Below are positions 1 to 7,330 of a stretch of 14,459 nt of DNA, piece after piece. A model generated the notes under the pieces. The model ran no database searches and was not told the DNA's origin. It saw nothing but the letters and a program-made list of their open reading frames with translations. Origin of the DNA: PALSA-1296 sp037143335 (GTDB taxonomy: Bacteria; Bacteroidota; Ignavibacteria; Palsa-1295); NCBI GenBank assembly GCA_037143335.1, contig JBAWZA010000028.1:1-14459 (forward strand). Direction: 5' to 3'. The translations under genes and the position numbers were made by a program. Each line of letters begins with the position of its first letter. Within the stretch, counting starts at the first letter, position 1.

Positions 1-447
1 TATCCGAATCCATTTCATTCCGATCTCTTCTGTAATTTTCAGATCAAGAACCGAAACAGGAAATGCCATTGAATTTTTGAAGCCAAATTCATATAGTCGC
101 TCCAGGGACTCACTATTATTCTCACGCAAGAGTTGCTTTTCTAACCTTCGGAGTTCTGTGATAAACGGTCTGAAAAGAAATTTGTCAAGGTAGAATTTTA
201 ATGATGCAAACTCCTCTCGCTTTGCAAGTATTCGAATGGCTTCGTCCACAATTTCAGAGCAGAGCCTGTAGAGATTTTCTTTGGATATTCTGAATGCTTT
301 TGTGAGGCTATCGGAATCGGGAGGCTCCGTGGGGTCAGAAGCTATCCGCTCAAAGAGCATACGTGATCGCTCCGAAAGCTGAAACTCCTTCCGAATTTTC
401 TGTATCTCTTCCGTTGATAATGTGCGGACTAAATTAGCAAGTAACAT
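1..447 (-). CDS. Hypothetical protein, predicted helical, 3' end beyond the window
   Basis: An open frame of 149 codons begins with ATG at 447 and runs off the left edge without a stop. I do not recognise the family. The visible protein starts MLLANLVRTLSTEEIQKIRK and is rich in Leu, Glu, Lys and Arg. It reads as a string of amphipathic helices, for example around residues 10-36, 57-78, 80-100 and 100-120. There is no signal peptide or long hydrophobic stretch, so a cytoplasmic location is likely. No catalytic or metal-binding motif is visible. It is transcribed away from the small ORF at 606-1016, leaving a 158-bp divergent gap (448-605). No clear Shine-Dalgarno sequence or promoter box precedes the start. 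The uninterrupted frame and ordinary codon mix make a real gene likely; the function is unknown. Confidence 0.7.
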   Translation of the reverse strand, partial: MLLANLVRTLSTEEIQKIRKEFQLSERSRMLFERIASDPTEPPDSDSLTKAFRISKENLYRLCSEIVDEAIRILAKREEFASLKFYLDKFLFRPFITELRRLEKQLLRENNSESLERLYEFGFKNSMAFPVSVLDLKITEEIGMKWIRI

Positions 448-605
448 AGAATCAGAACGTTGGTCATATCAAAGGCATCTCAAATGAATGCTTCGAGAAG
501 TGTTAACTCAAAGCAATCGAAAAACTATCCTAAGGTTTCAATCATTGAAGGGAAGCCCTCCGAAATAGGGTTGATGCAGATTTTGCGAAGAGGTTCGCCC
601 TGTGA

Positions 606-1016
606 ATGAATCATAAGCCAAAAAAAATGAAGATTACTACAGTTGTCGGTATTGATTCCACGGAACATATCCGGTATTTTTGCAAGACCAGCAAACAGAT
701 TTGTGGAACGTACGCCGATGGCAGACTTGATGGTCAGAACAAGAAAGCTGTTGGCGTGCAGTCCATATTTGATGACATTGGTCAACCGCAAAATTTCAAT
801 TTCTGTGGGACGGACTGGGAGTCCATCCTACACTTTCTGCTTCTCATTCCCTCGGAAAGCACGAATTTGATGGAAGAATTGTCCACAAAATCGCCCAAAC
901 TTCATTTTTTCGCTAACATTCGGTTAACCTATAGAGAAAACAAAAAATTTAACATTGGAATCGGAACGGGATATTGGCAAACTTTGTCTATTGGCGCCAA
1001 GATACAGTTCGGTTAA
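606..1016 (+). CDS. Small hypothetical protein with a beta-barrel-like C-terminus, possibly a gene remnant
   Basis: This 136-codon ORF starts at ATG 606; a second ATG at 627 is an equally plausible start. I do not recognise it as a whole. The last ~40 residues (roughly 97-136) alternate polar and hydrophobic residues, contain NIRLTYRENKKFNIGIGTGY, and end in ...GAKIQFG with a terminal aromatic-Gly. That is the look of the last strands of an outer-membrane beta-barrel. The first ~90 residues contain several cysteines and no signal peptide, which does not fit a whole outer-membrane protein. Other frames (+ 643-870 and - 525-791) are also open over part of the region, so the coding frame of the 5' half is uncertain. 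A 41-codon ORF (484-609) ends in an overlapping frame just upstream. The gene may be a decayed or frameshifted remnant. A strong terminator follows 33 bp after the stop, supporting transcription on this strand. Confidence 0.35.
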   Translation: MNHKPKKMKITTVVGIDSTEHIRYFCKTSKQICGTYADGRLDGQNKKAVGVQSIFDDIGQPQNFNFCGTDWESILHFLLLIPSESTNLMEELSTKSPKLHFFANIRLTYRENKKFNIGIGTGYWQTLSIGAKIQFG

Positions 1017-1049
1017 CAAATACTCCTATATCACTAACCGAGTTCAAGA

Positions 1050-1078
1050 AAAAAGCCGCAACACGGGAGCGGCTTTTT
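1050..1078 (+). terminator. Rho-independent terminator
   Basis: A perfect 10-bp inverted repeat (AAAAAGCCGC at 1050-1059, GCGGCTTTTT at 1069-1078) flanks a 9-nt loop. The GC core and terminal T-run are typical of an intrinsic terminator. It lies 33 bp after the small ORF and ~125 bp before the glycyl-tRNA synthetase start, so it insulates that gene from upstream transcription. The A-run on the other side means it could also act on the opposite strand. Confidence 0.82.
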
Positions 1079-1154
1079 CATTTTACCCAAATAAATCGGC
1101 TTTCCGACAAAACCACCCAGAAGAATAAACCTCAGCCAGGACTTATCATTGCCG

Positions 1155-1162
1155 TATTTTTG
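1155..1162 (+). promoter_or_regulatory. Putative Bacteroidota-type -7 box for glycyl-tRNA synthetase
   Basis: TATTTTTG matches the Bacteroidota housekeeping -7 consensus TAnnTTTG exactly. It lies downstream of the terminator and 41 bp before the GTG start, implying a short leader of about 35 nt. I do not see a convincing -33 TTTG element, so the call rests on the -7 box and its position. Confidence 0.45.
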
Positions 1163-1203
1163 TACTCTTAAATTCACTTCATTTACCCAACACATCAAAA
1201 CCA

Positions 1204-2673
1204 GTGGCTCAACAGACACCAGCTCAGCAGAAATTAGAAAAGATCGTTTCACTATCCAAGCGCAGAGGTTTCATTTTTCAATCCTCCGAAATCTACGGCG
1301 GACTCAACGGATGCTGGGATTATGGTCCCCTCGGAGTCGAGATGCTCCGTAATGTCAAAGAAGCATGGTGGCGGGCTATGACATACCGCACCGACATCGA
1401 AGGACTTGACGCCTCAATCCTCATGCATCCAAAAGTTTGGGAAGCATCAGGTCACGTGCAGAATTTTTCCGACCCAATGGTTGATTGCAAATCCTGTAAG
1501 TCAAGATTCAGAGTTGACCATCTTTTTGCTGAAATGAGTGAAAAGAAACTACAGGCAATCGGTAAACACCTAGGCATAGATCATCGCGAACACTTGAAAG
1601 AAACTCTTGCTGAATATTTATTGATGAGGGTTGACGAGGATGATTTGCTTTTTGCAACGTTGGTTGAACAAGAACTCGTCATCTGCCCAAACTGTGGCAC
1701 GAAAAAATCCTTGACTTCCCCGCGTAACTTTAATCTCATGTTCGAGACATACATCGGGCCTGTCAAAGAAGCAGGTAACGAAGTGTATCTCAGACCTGAG
1801 ACAGCACAGGGAATATTCGTGAATGTCTTGAACGTGATGCAAGCATCGCGGCAGAAATTGCCATTTGGAATTGCACAGATCGGTAAAGCCTTCAGAAACG
1901 AGATCAATACGAAAAATTTTCTTTTCCGAACTCGTGAATTCGAGCAAATGGAAATGCAATTTTTTGTTAAAGAAGGCACCGACGAAAAATTTTACGAAGA
2001 GTGGCGGGATCTCCGTTACAATTGGTGGCAATCAATCGGTATTCCGAAAGAGAGACTCAAACTTAAACCCCACGAGAAACTTGCACATTATGCAAAAGCT
2101 GCGATAGATATTGAATTCGAATTCCCTTTCGGCTTCGGCGAGATCGAGGGAATACATAACCGTACCAACTTTGATCTTTCCCGTCACGAGGAATTTTCGG
2201 GGAAGAGTCTTTCAATTCATGATGAAGAGACGAAGGAAAAGAAAGTCCCATTCGTGATCGAAACCTCTGCCGGCGCTTCACGCGGATTCATGGCACTGCT
2301 GTGTAATGCCTACGAAGAAGAGCAATTAGAAAATGAAGTGCGCACAGTAATGAAATTGCATCCTGCTATCGCTCCCGTGAAAGCGGCAATCTTACCTCTC
2401 GTCAATAAAGACGGTATGCCCGAAATCTCTGAGAAGCTCGAACGCGATTTGCGCAGATCAATGAAAACATTCTACGATGACTCCGGTGCAGTCGGAAGAC
2501 GTTACCGCAGACAAGATGAGATCGGCACTCCGTTCTGCGTCACCATTGACTCAGACACGCTCACCGATCAATCCGTCACCGTCCGCGAACGCGATTCGAT
2601 GCAACAGGTACGACTGCCAATTGAGAATGTGAAGAGTTATCTGCTGGAGCGGATAGAATTTCCGAATTCATAA
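1204..2673 (+). CDS. glyQS: Glycyl-tRNA synthetase, homodimeric class II type
   Basis: This cytoplasmic enzyme charges tRNA-Gly with glycine using ATP. The 489-residue chain is the single-subunit (alpha2) type also found in archaea and eukaryotes, not the alpha2beta2 GlyQ/GlyS type of E. coli. Motif 1 lies near residues 24-56, including SSEIYGGLNGCWDYGPLG. A probable zinc site is formed by CxxC at 95-98 and CPNC at 161-164. RPETAQG is at 197-203. Motif 2 begins with FRNE (230-233) and continues with FRTREFEQMEMQFF. Motif 3 is ETSAGASRG with Arg360. The C-terminal ~110 residues form the anticodon-binding domain (HPAIAPVKAAILPL onward, ending in an ERDSMQQVRL segment). The start is GTG at 1204: no ATG lies in frame upstream and no Shine-Dalgarno sequence is evident. 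A Bacteroidota-type promoter box precedes it. tRNA-Leu follows 84 bp downstream on the same strand, but it is not the cognate tRNA. Confidence 0.96.
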   Translation: MAQQTPAQQKLEKIVSLSKRRGFIFQSSEIYGGLNGCWDYGPLGVEMLRNVKEAWWRAMTYRTDIEGLDASILMHPKVWEASGHVQNFSDPMVDCKSCKSRFRVDHLFAEMSEKKLQAIGKHLGIDHREHLKETLAEYLLMRVDEDDLLFATLVEQELVICPNCGTKKSLTSPRNFNLMFETYIGPVKEAGNEVYLRPETAQGIFVNVLNVMQASRQKLPFGIAQIGKAFRNEINTKNFLFRTREFEQMEMQFFVKEGTDEKFYEEWRDLRYNWWQSIGIPKERLKLKPHEKLAHYAKAAIDIEFEFPFGFGEIEGIHNRTNFDLSRHEEFSGKSLSIHDEETKEKKVPFVIETSAGASRGFMALLCNAYEEEQLENEVRTVMKLHPAIAPVKAAILPLVNKDGMPEISEKLERDLRRSMKTFYDDSGAVGRRYRRQDEIGTPFCVTIDSDTLTDQSVTVRERDSMQQVRLPIENVKSYLLERIEFPNS

Positions 2674-2757
2674 AAGATGCTTTATATTCTTCGGAACTCC
2701 GTCTATACCCTGAGAGTTATACAGCCCTAACTTCGGAATTACTGCCGAAATTGGAAC

Positions 2758-2838
2758 GCGGAAGTGGCGAAATGGCAGACGCACTACTTTGAGGTGGTAG
2801 CGCCGAGAGGTGTGGGGGTTCAAGTCCCCCCTTCCGCA
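2758..2838 (+). tRNA. tRNA-Leu, anticodon GAG
   Basis: All arms fold. The acceptor stem is GCGGAAG (2758-2764) with CTTCCGC (2831-2837), and A2838 is the discriminator. The D stem is GCG (2767-2769) with CGC (2780-2782). The anticodon stem CTACT/GGTAG holds the loop TTGAGGT, giving anticodon GAG at 2791-2793, which reads CUU and CUC. The variable arm is about 13 nt (2801-2813) with a small GCC/GGT hairpin, as expected for a class II tRNA. The T stem is GGGGG/CCCCC around TTCAAGT. CCA is not encoded (ACA follows), so it must be added after transcription. The 3' end is only 15 bp from the converging end of the DUF1501 gene. No clear promoter or terminator is visible around it. Confidence 0.96.
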
Positions 2839-2853
2839 CAGAACTCCTATCCT

Positions 2854-4467
2854 TCATAGCTTGATTAACTTCTGTGTGGCAACGCCACCGAGAGCTTCCA
2901 TTTTTATAGTATAACTTCCCGGTAAAAATTGACTCATCTTGATACCAATTTTCTGCAAACCTGCACCAATTATTGAGTTATGAAGATCACCCAAGAATCT
3001 CCCTTCTACATCATAGATCGTAACGTGAAAGACAGATTCATGCTCAAGAGAGACGCTCAGGGAAGCATCATCTCGACAGGGGTTTGGCGAAATCGTCGTT
3101 CGTAACGGTTTCGGAATGTTGCTGGGGTTTACTCCATAGGCAGATTTACGGAAAAGCGACTGTTCAGTAGCCTTACCGTTTATTGGAAAGATTGTCTTGA
3201 ATTGGGTTGGTGTCGAGCTGGGGTTCAGCAGTGTCGCAACCGCAGCGGGTGCCATTCCAAACCAGTGCTGAAGAATAGAAGCGTATGTTTGCCTAAACTC
3301 AAATTCATAAACCAAGTTGCCATTCGCATCCGGATGGGCTAGGTCAGGATTTTTGCCATACATCTCGCCAGCGATTGGCGATCCCAATAGGAATTGCGGA
3401 GCCGCAGTACCATGATCAGTCCCACTTCCAACTCCTCCTGTCCCACTGATTCGCCTACCAAACTCGGAGTACGTCATCGTCATCACTTTCTGATCGACTT
3501 TCAATCCTTCCAAGTCGCGTTGAAAGGCAAAAAGTGCCTCACTCAAATCTTTCAAAAGCTTTGCATGGCCATCTACGTTTGGGTCCTTAGAAAATTGCGC
3601 TCCGTGGGTATCAAAACCTTTCAGATGCGCGTAATAGACTTTCGTCTTCAATCCCGAACCAATGCACCATGCAATCTTTTGTAAATCATTGGCGATTTGT
3701 GTATTCGGATAAACGACAGTACTCGTAGCAAATTTTGGGAATAGATTGCTGAACCGACTGGCATAGACATTTGAGAGTGAAATAAGGCTACGCATAAACG
3801 CTAGCTCGACACCACCCTCTGTGTTGGGGACATCTTTATTATGTTGCTCTGCAGTTCCCAAATAGGTTCGCGGATCATCAATTCGGATATTCACCAATCC
3901 TTTACTCCCAAAAAATGCTGCACTCTGGTGATACCCGATTGAAATGGCAAGAGGATCTTCTGGAGCAATACTGGGGAAATCAGGATAGAGTCCTTCGAGG
4001 TAGCGAGCAGTCCAACCAGTTGAGATATTCAACGTAGGATCACTCGCACTGTTCCAGATATCCGAAGATCGAAAATGCGAAAGATCAGGATTTGAATTCC
4101 CTACATTCTGAATGATCGCCAACTTGCCTTCATCCCAGAATGGTTGGAGCGAATTCATACTTGGGTTCATACCCAATTCTGGTCTCGGTCGAAATGTTAA
4201 CGATTTTTTTTCTGCCGGACTTGTAAAGCCGATACTCGGACGGTTCACATCGTAGAGTGTGTCTTCAAAAGGCACAACGGTATTGAGTCCGTCATTGCCA
4301 CCTTCTAAATATATCATCACGAGAATGTTCTCGTTGATATTTTGAAGTGGTTGAAATAATTTGTGCGTTGGCGAATCAAAAAGCGCTGTCGCTCGTGAGT
4401 TACCCATCATGAACGGTACGCCTGTAATTGCGGCACCGCTATACTTTAGAAAATCTCTACGTTTCAT
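2854..4467 (-). CDS. DUF1501 family protein with Tat-like leader and T9SS sorting domain
   Basis: The 537-residue protein belongs to DUF1501, a family of unknown activity related to the alkaline phosphatase/sulfatase fold. The N-terminus MKRRDFLKYSGAAITGVPFM carries the twin-arginine motif RRDFLK followed by a short apolar stretch. Family signatures include EGGNDGLN at 55-62, a SHFRSSDIW segment near 130-138, GFDTHG at 284-289, EFGRR at 335-339 and GTDHG at 349-353. From about residue 460 (SPNPC) to 537 there is a type A T9SS sorting domain: the PNP opening, a VTIYDVEGR strand, LPGSYTIKM, and the basic KLIKL end. This predicts export to the periplasm and then transport to or beyond the outer membrane. 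The gene starts 20 bp after the DUF1800 gene and is almost certainly cotranscribed with it. The substrate is unknown. Confidence 0.95.
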   Translation of the reverse strand: MKRRDFLKYSGAAITGVPFMMGNSRATALFDSPTHKLFQPLQNINENILVMIYLEGGNDGLNTVVPFEDTLYDVNRPSIGFTSPAEKKSLTFRPRPELGMNPSMNSLQPFWDEGKLAIIQNVGNSNPDLSHFRSSDIWNSASDPTLNISTGWTARYLEGLYPDFPSIAPEDPLAISIGYHQSAAFFGSKGLVNIRIDDPRTYLGTAEQHNKDVPNTEGGVELAFMRSLISLSNVYASRFSNLFPKFATSTVVYPNTQIANDLQKIAWCIGSGLKTKVYYAHLKGFDTHGAQFSKDPNVDGHAKLLKDLSEALFAFQRDLEGLKVDQKVMTMTYSEFGRRISGTGGVGSGTDHGTAAPQFLLGSPIAGEMYGKNPDLAHPDANGNLVYEFEFRQTYASILQHWFGMAPAAVATLLNPSSTPTQFKTIFPINGKATEQSLFRKSAYGVNPSNIPKPLRTTISPNPCRDDASLSVSLEHESVFHVTIYDVEGRFLGDLHNSIIGAGLQKIGIKMSQFLPGSYTIKMEALGGVATQKLIKL

Positions 4468-4487
4468 ATTTGTATTGTCGGAAGAGG

Positions 4488-6158
4488 TTATTGCAATTCA
4501 AATTCTGCCAATTGCGTAAGAGCAAAGGCGACCTTCCGGATAATTAATACGCGCTGGTCATCCGGCAAAGAAGGCCATTCATAAAAATGCAGAGGACCGT
4601 TATCGGTTGCGATCTGAGTTAACTCATCGGATGAAATCACAAGCGGCAGTAGGAATTCAGATAACTGAGTCACGAATAGAAGGTAATCGCCGTTCACTTG
4701 GCTGAATTGAGTTGCCCATGTAAGTACACTTTGGTCGCCCCAATTGACTGCATCAAACGGTGAACCTGTATGCGGACTCAAGCCTCGTGACGGAATCGAA
4801 CCGTTCAGTATCAAATCTCGCAGAACTGCGTAATTTCTTTTCGGTAACGAGGTAGAATTTGTCCAACCTCGATACCCGGGCCAGCCTTTCACGTTTGGTG
4901 GTTGTAGTATCTCTTGGTCCATCTCGCTACAAATCAACCTGATAGTACAGCATTGACTTAAGGTTGGGTTGATATCCAGCTTGCGGAGAATCCCTACTGA
5001 AAGATCTACCGGTGACTTGATAGAACTACCGCGATGTGTTCGTTCGAAAAAATGTTCACTCTCAAAGAGCTTTGTGAGCATGGGCTTCAATTCCCAGTCC
5101 GAGAGTAAGAACAGATCAGCCAGTTCTTGAATGACGGATTTGGCGTCAATACCGGATGTATCATGATAGACAAATTCCGAATATATTTTTTCAACGATAT
5201 GATAGGCAATTTCTGATGCCCTTCGTTCAAAGATGAGATCGATAATATCACCCTCAATCTTATCAAGAGATTCTTGAAATAGTGCATAGCGATGTGCTTG
5301 TGCAAGACCATAGACCTTCGGGGCAGCGTCAAACGGCGTAGTCTTCGTATTGAAGTCGAAATAATAGTTAGCAAAAATAGGTGGCATCAACTCCGGAGAC
5401 AGTGTTTGATTATCGTATCTCCAACCCACAAGTGCCTGTGCAACTAATCGGATATCTTTCTGAGTATAGTTCTCCACTCCCATTTTATCCGTACGTCCCA
5501 TCGTGAATAACTCGAGTAGCTCACGAGCATAATTTTCATTGATGTTCGATATTTCATTCCACGCACCATCCAAATAGATAAGCATCGCGGGTTGAATCGT
5601 AATATCTTTGATCATTTGTCGAAAATTTCCCCACGGATTCTGGCGGAGATAATCACAAAATTTATAAATCATCTGGGGAGGATAAATTTTTTCCGCTCCG
5701 ATGACAAAGTGGTTCGCCCAAAAAAGCATCATCCTCTCCCGAAGCATGGATACAGGTTGTGCCAATTGTCGAATCCAATCGCCTTTTAAATCCACTTTCG
5801 CAGTTTGGTATGTAGAATATTCTATTTTGAATATTGGTCCATCGGGTCCCACGTACGGCGGATGTTGCAACCAGATCTCTGAATCTTGTGGAGGAGGAGG
5901 AAGATTAGGAGAACTCAGCAGAGCATCATCAAGGAGTGTTTCAACAAGTTGCTGTGGAGTCTGCGATACCGCCGCATTCAGTTCGATATGCCGGGCACTG
6001 AATCCTAAGCGATTGTAGAGATAATTCGCTGCCGAAAAATCCCAGGGGTTCGATGCCGTCGGTTGCCAAGGACTCAGAAGGCTAGTTCCAGATTGGACTC
6101 GCGGAGCTTGTGCAGCATCTGAGTGAATTATTTTTTGAAAAAAATCTCGTCTGTTCAT
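4488..6158 (-). CDS. DUF1800 family protein, partner of DUF1501
   Basis: The 556-residue protein matches DUF1800, whose biochemical role is unknown. Recognisable blocks are the N-terminal NYLYNRLGFSARHIEL region (45-60), RERMMLFWANHFV (140-152), NENYARELLELFTMG (207-221), YTQKDIRLVAQALVGW (231-246) and QPPNVKGWPGYRGWTN (419-434). The N-terminus is MNRRDFFQKIIHSDAAQAP. It keeps the twin-arginine RRDFF motif but lacks the hydrophobic stretch expected after it, so the export route is unclear. No T9SS tail is present; the protein ends in LAEFELQ. DUF1800 directly upstream of DUF1501 is a recurrent arrangement in Bacteroidota, Planctomycetota and Proteobacteria, implying joint function. Start ATG at 6158; no strong ribosome-binding site or promoter box is evident in the 108 bp upstream. 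Confidence 0.95.
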   Translation of the reverse strand: MNRRDFFQKIIHSDAAQAPRVQSGTSLLSPWQPTASNPWDFSAANYLYNRLGFSARHIELNAAVSQTPQQLVETLLDDALLSSPNLPPPPQDSEIWLQHPPYVGPDGPIFKIEYSTYQTAKVDLKGDWIRQLAQPVSMLRERMMLFWANHFVIGAEKIYPPQMIYKFCDYLRQNPWGNFRQMIKDITIQPAMLIYLDGAWNEISNINENYARELLELFTMGRTDKMGVENYTQKDIRLVAQALVGWRYDNQTLSPELMPPIFANYYFDFNTKTTPFDAAPKVYGLAQAHRYALFQESLDKIEGDIIDLIFERRASEIAYHIVEKIYSEFVYHDTSGIDAKSVIQELADLFLLSDWELKPMLTKLFESEHFFERTHRGSSIKSPVDLSVGILRKLDINPTLSQCCTIRLICSEMDQEILQPPNVKGWPGYRGWTNSTSLPKRNYAVLRDLILNGSIPSRGLSPHTGSPFDAVNWGDQSVLTWATQFSQVNGDYLLFVTQLSEFLLPLVISSDELTQIATDNGPLHFYEWPSLPDDQRVLIIRKVAFALTQLAEFELQ

Positions 6159-6241
6159 AGTAGAATATACATATCACTATTACTCTATACATAAAGTCAG
6201 TCGAGATCGCGAAAGGTAACAGCTCGTATGCTCGATTTCAA

Positions 6242-6259
6242 GGGCAAGAATCCTTACCC
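6242..6259 (-). terminator. Weak hairpin after the deoxyhypusine-synthase-like gene
   Basis: Read on the minus strand, GGGTAAG (6259-6253) and CTTGCCC (6248-6242) form a 7-bp stem with one U-G pair around a 4-nt GATT loop. It begins 7 nt after the stop codon of the upstream gene. There is no following T-run, so it may only attenuate transcription or protect the mRNA end. It lies between the deoxyhypusine-synthase-like and DUF1800 genes. Confidence 0.3.
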
Positions 6260-6266
6260 TATTATA

Positions 6267-7238
6267 CTACCACTTCAAAATCCAAGCAAAAACCAGAGGC
6301 GCAACGATGGTGGCATCGCTCTCAATGATGAATTTAGGGGTATGAATATCGAGTTTGCCCCACGTGATTTTTTCGTTCGGGACTGCACCTGAATATGAAC
6401 CATAACTGGTCGTGGAATCGGAAATCTGACAGAAATAACTCCAGAACGGGATATCGTGCATCTCCATATCTTGGTAGAGCATCGGAACAACACAAATGGG
6501 AAAATCACCTGCTATTCCCCCACCAATCTGAAAGAAGCCAACTCCTTTACCACCAGAATTTTTGATGTACCAATCCGCTAACCAGACCATGTACTCAATT
6601 CCGCTCTTCATCACTGACGGCTTCAATTCACCTTTGATGCAATAAGAGGCAAAGATATTTCCCATTGTTGAATCTTCCCAACCTGGGACGATGATCGGTA
6701 GATTTTTTTCAGCTGCTGCGATCATCCACGAATCCTTCGTATCAATTTCGTAATGCTCTTTCATCACACCGGATAGAAGCAGTTTGTACATGAACTCATG
6801 TGGGAAGTATCGCTCGCCATTATCTTGTGCTTCTTTCCAGAGTTTATGAATATGCTTCTGGATTCTACGGAAAGCCTCTTCTTCGGGGATACATGTATCG
6901 GTGACGCGATTGAATCCACCTTCAAGTAATTCCCATTCGTCCTTCGGTGAAAGATCGCGATAGTGCGGTACGCGTTTGTAGTGGGAGTGCGCAACCAAAT
7001 TCATAATGTCTTCTTCAAGGTTCGCGCCAGTGCAGGTGATAATATCAACCTTACCTTGTCGAATCATCTCGGCGAGGGATATTCCAAGTTCGGCTGTGCT
7101 CATCGCTCCAGCGAGGGTAATCATCATCTTGCCATTCTCGGCAAGATGTGCCTCGTAGCCTTTGGCAGCATCCATTAAGGCTGCCGAGTTGAAGTGACGA
7201 TAGTGATGCTCGATGAATTTTGAGATCGGTCCGCGCAT
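6267..7238 (-). CDS. Deoxyhypusine synthase family protein (bacterial divergent type)
   Basis: The 323-residue protein is homologous to deoxyhypusine synthase, the NAD-dependent enzyme that moves the aminobutyl group of spermidine onto eIF5A lysine in eukaryotes and archaea. NAD-fold segments are visible (TLAGAMSTAELG near 41-52, TGANLEED at 70-77, GGGIAGDF at 239-246). The C-terminal block SGAVPNEKITWGKL matches the human catalytic block, with Lys295 at the position of the lysine that forms the enzyme-imine intermediate. The human KHH segment after the GGG motif, which supplies the base histidine, aligns here with GDF. Bacteria have no eIF5A, so the true substrate is probably a free polyamine or something else; homospermidine synthase-like activity is one option. 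The ATG at 7238 is preceded in frame by a TAA, fixing the start. The chain is shorter than human DHS (369 residues). It lies 108 bp upstream of the DUF1800 gene on the same strand. Confidence 0.92.
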   Translation of the reverse strand: MRGPISKFIEHHYRHFNSAALMDAAKGYEAHLAENGKMMITLAGAMSTAELGISLAEMIRQGKVDIITCTGANLEEDIMNLVAHSHYKRVPHYRDLSPKDEWELLEGGFNRVTDTCIPEEEAFRRIQKHIHKLWKEAQDNGERYFPHEFMYKLLLSGVMKEHYEIDTKDSWMIAAAEKNLPIIVPGWEDSTMGNIFASYCIKGELKPSVMKSGIEYMVWLADWYIKNSGGKGVGFFQIGGGIAGDFPICVVPMLYQDMEMHDIPFWSYFCQISDSTTSYGSYSGAVPNEKITWGKLDIHTPKFIIESDATIVAPLVFAWILKW

Positions 7239-7246
7239 TTTTTTTA

Positions 7247-7277
7247 ATTATGAATGAGAAATTACGAATTACGAATT
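7247..7277. repeat. Short tandem repeats of ATTACGA
   Basis: Two exact tandem copies of ATTACGA (7261-7267 and 7268-7274) are flanked by degenerate versions (ATTATGA at 7247-7253 and ATTGAGA after 7274). The tract lies immediately upstream of the deoxyhypusine-synthase-like gene. AATT-rich tracts of this kind often accompany interspersed repeats in genomes of this group, and a larger inverted repeat lies 54 bp away. Confidence 0.5.
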
Positions 7278-7330
7278 GAGACGCGAAGAAACAGCTACAG
7301 TCAAAAGGCAGTTCTAACAGAATATTCTGG

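Noticed and set aside
525..791. Minus-strand ORF of 88 codons in the same region as the small plus-strand ORF
   Set aside because: It needs a TTG start, has no recognisable domain, and the strong terminator and barrel-like tail favour the plus strand. Kept only as a sign of ambiguity.
1079..1203. T-box or other leader riboswitch upstream of the glycyl-tRNA synthetase gene
   Set aside because: No T-box sequence or specifier stem is visible, the predicted leader is only ~35 nt, and T-boxes are not expected in this group.
2732..2749. TTCGG/CCGAA hairpin between the glycyl-tRNA synthetase gene and tRNA-Leu as a terminator
   Set aside because: Only 5 bp of stem and no T-run follows; chance pairing is likely.
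6267..7238. Naming the protein simply deoxyhypusine synthase acting on eIF5A
   Set aside because: Bacteria lack eIF5A and the histidine segment is not conserved, so only the family name is used.
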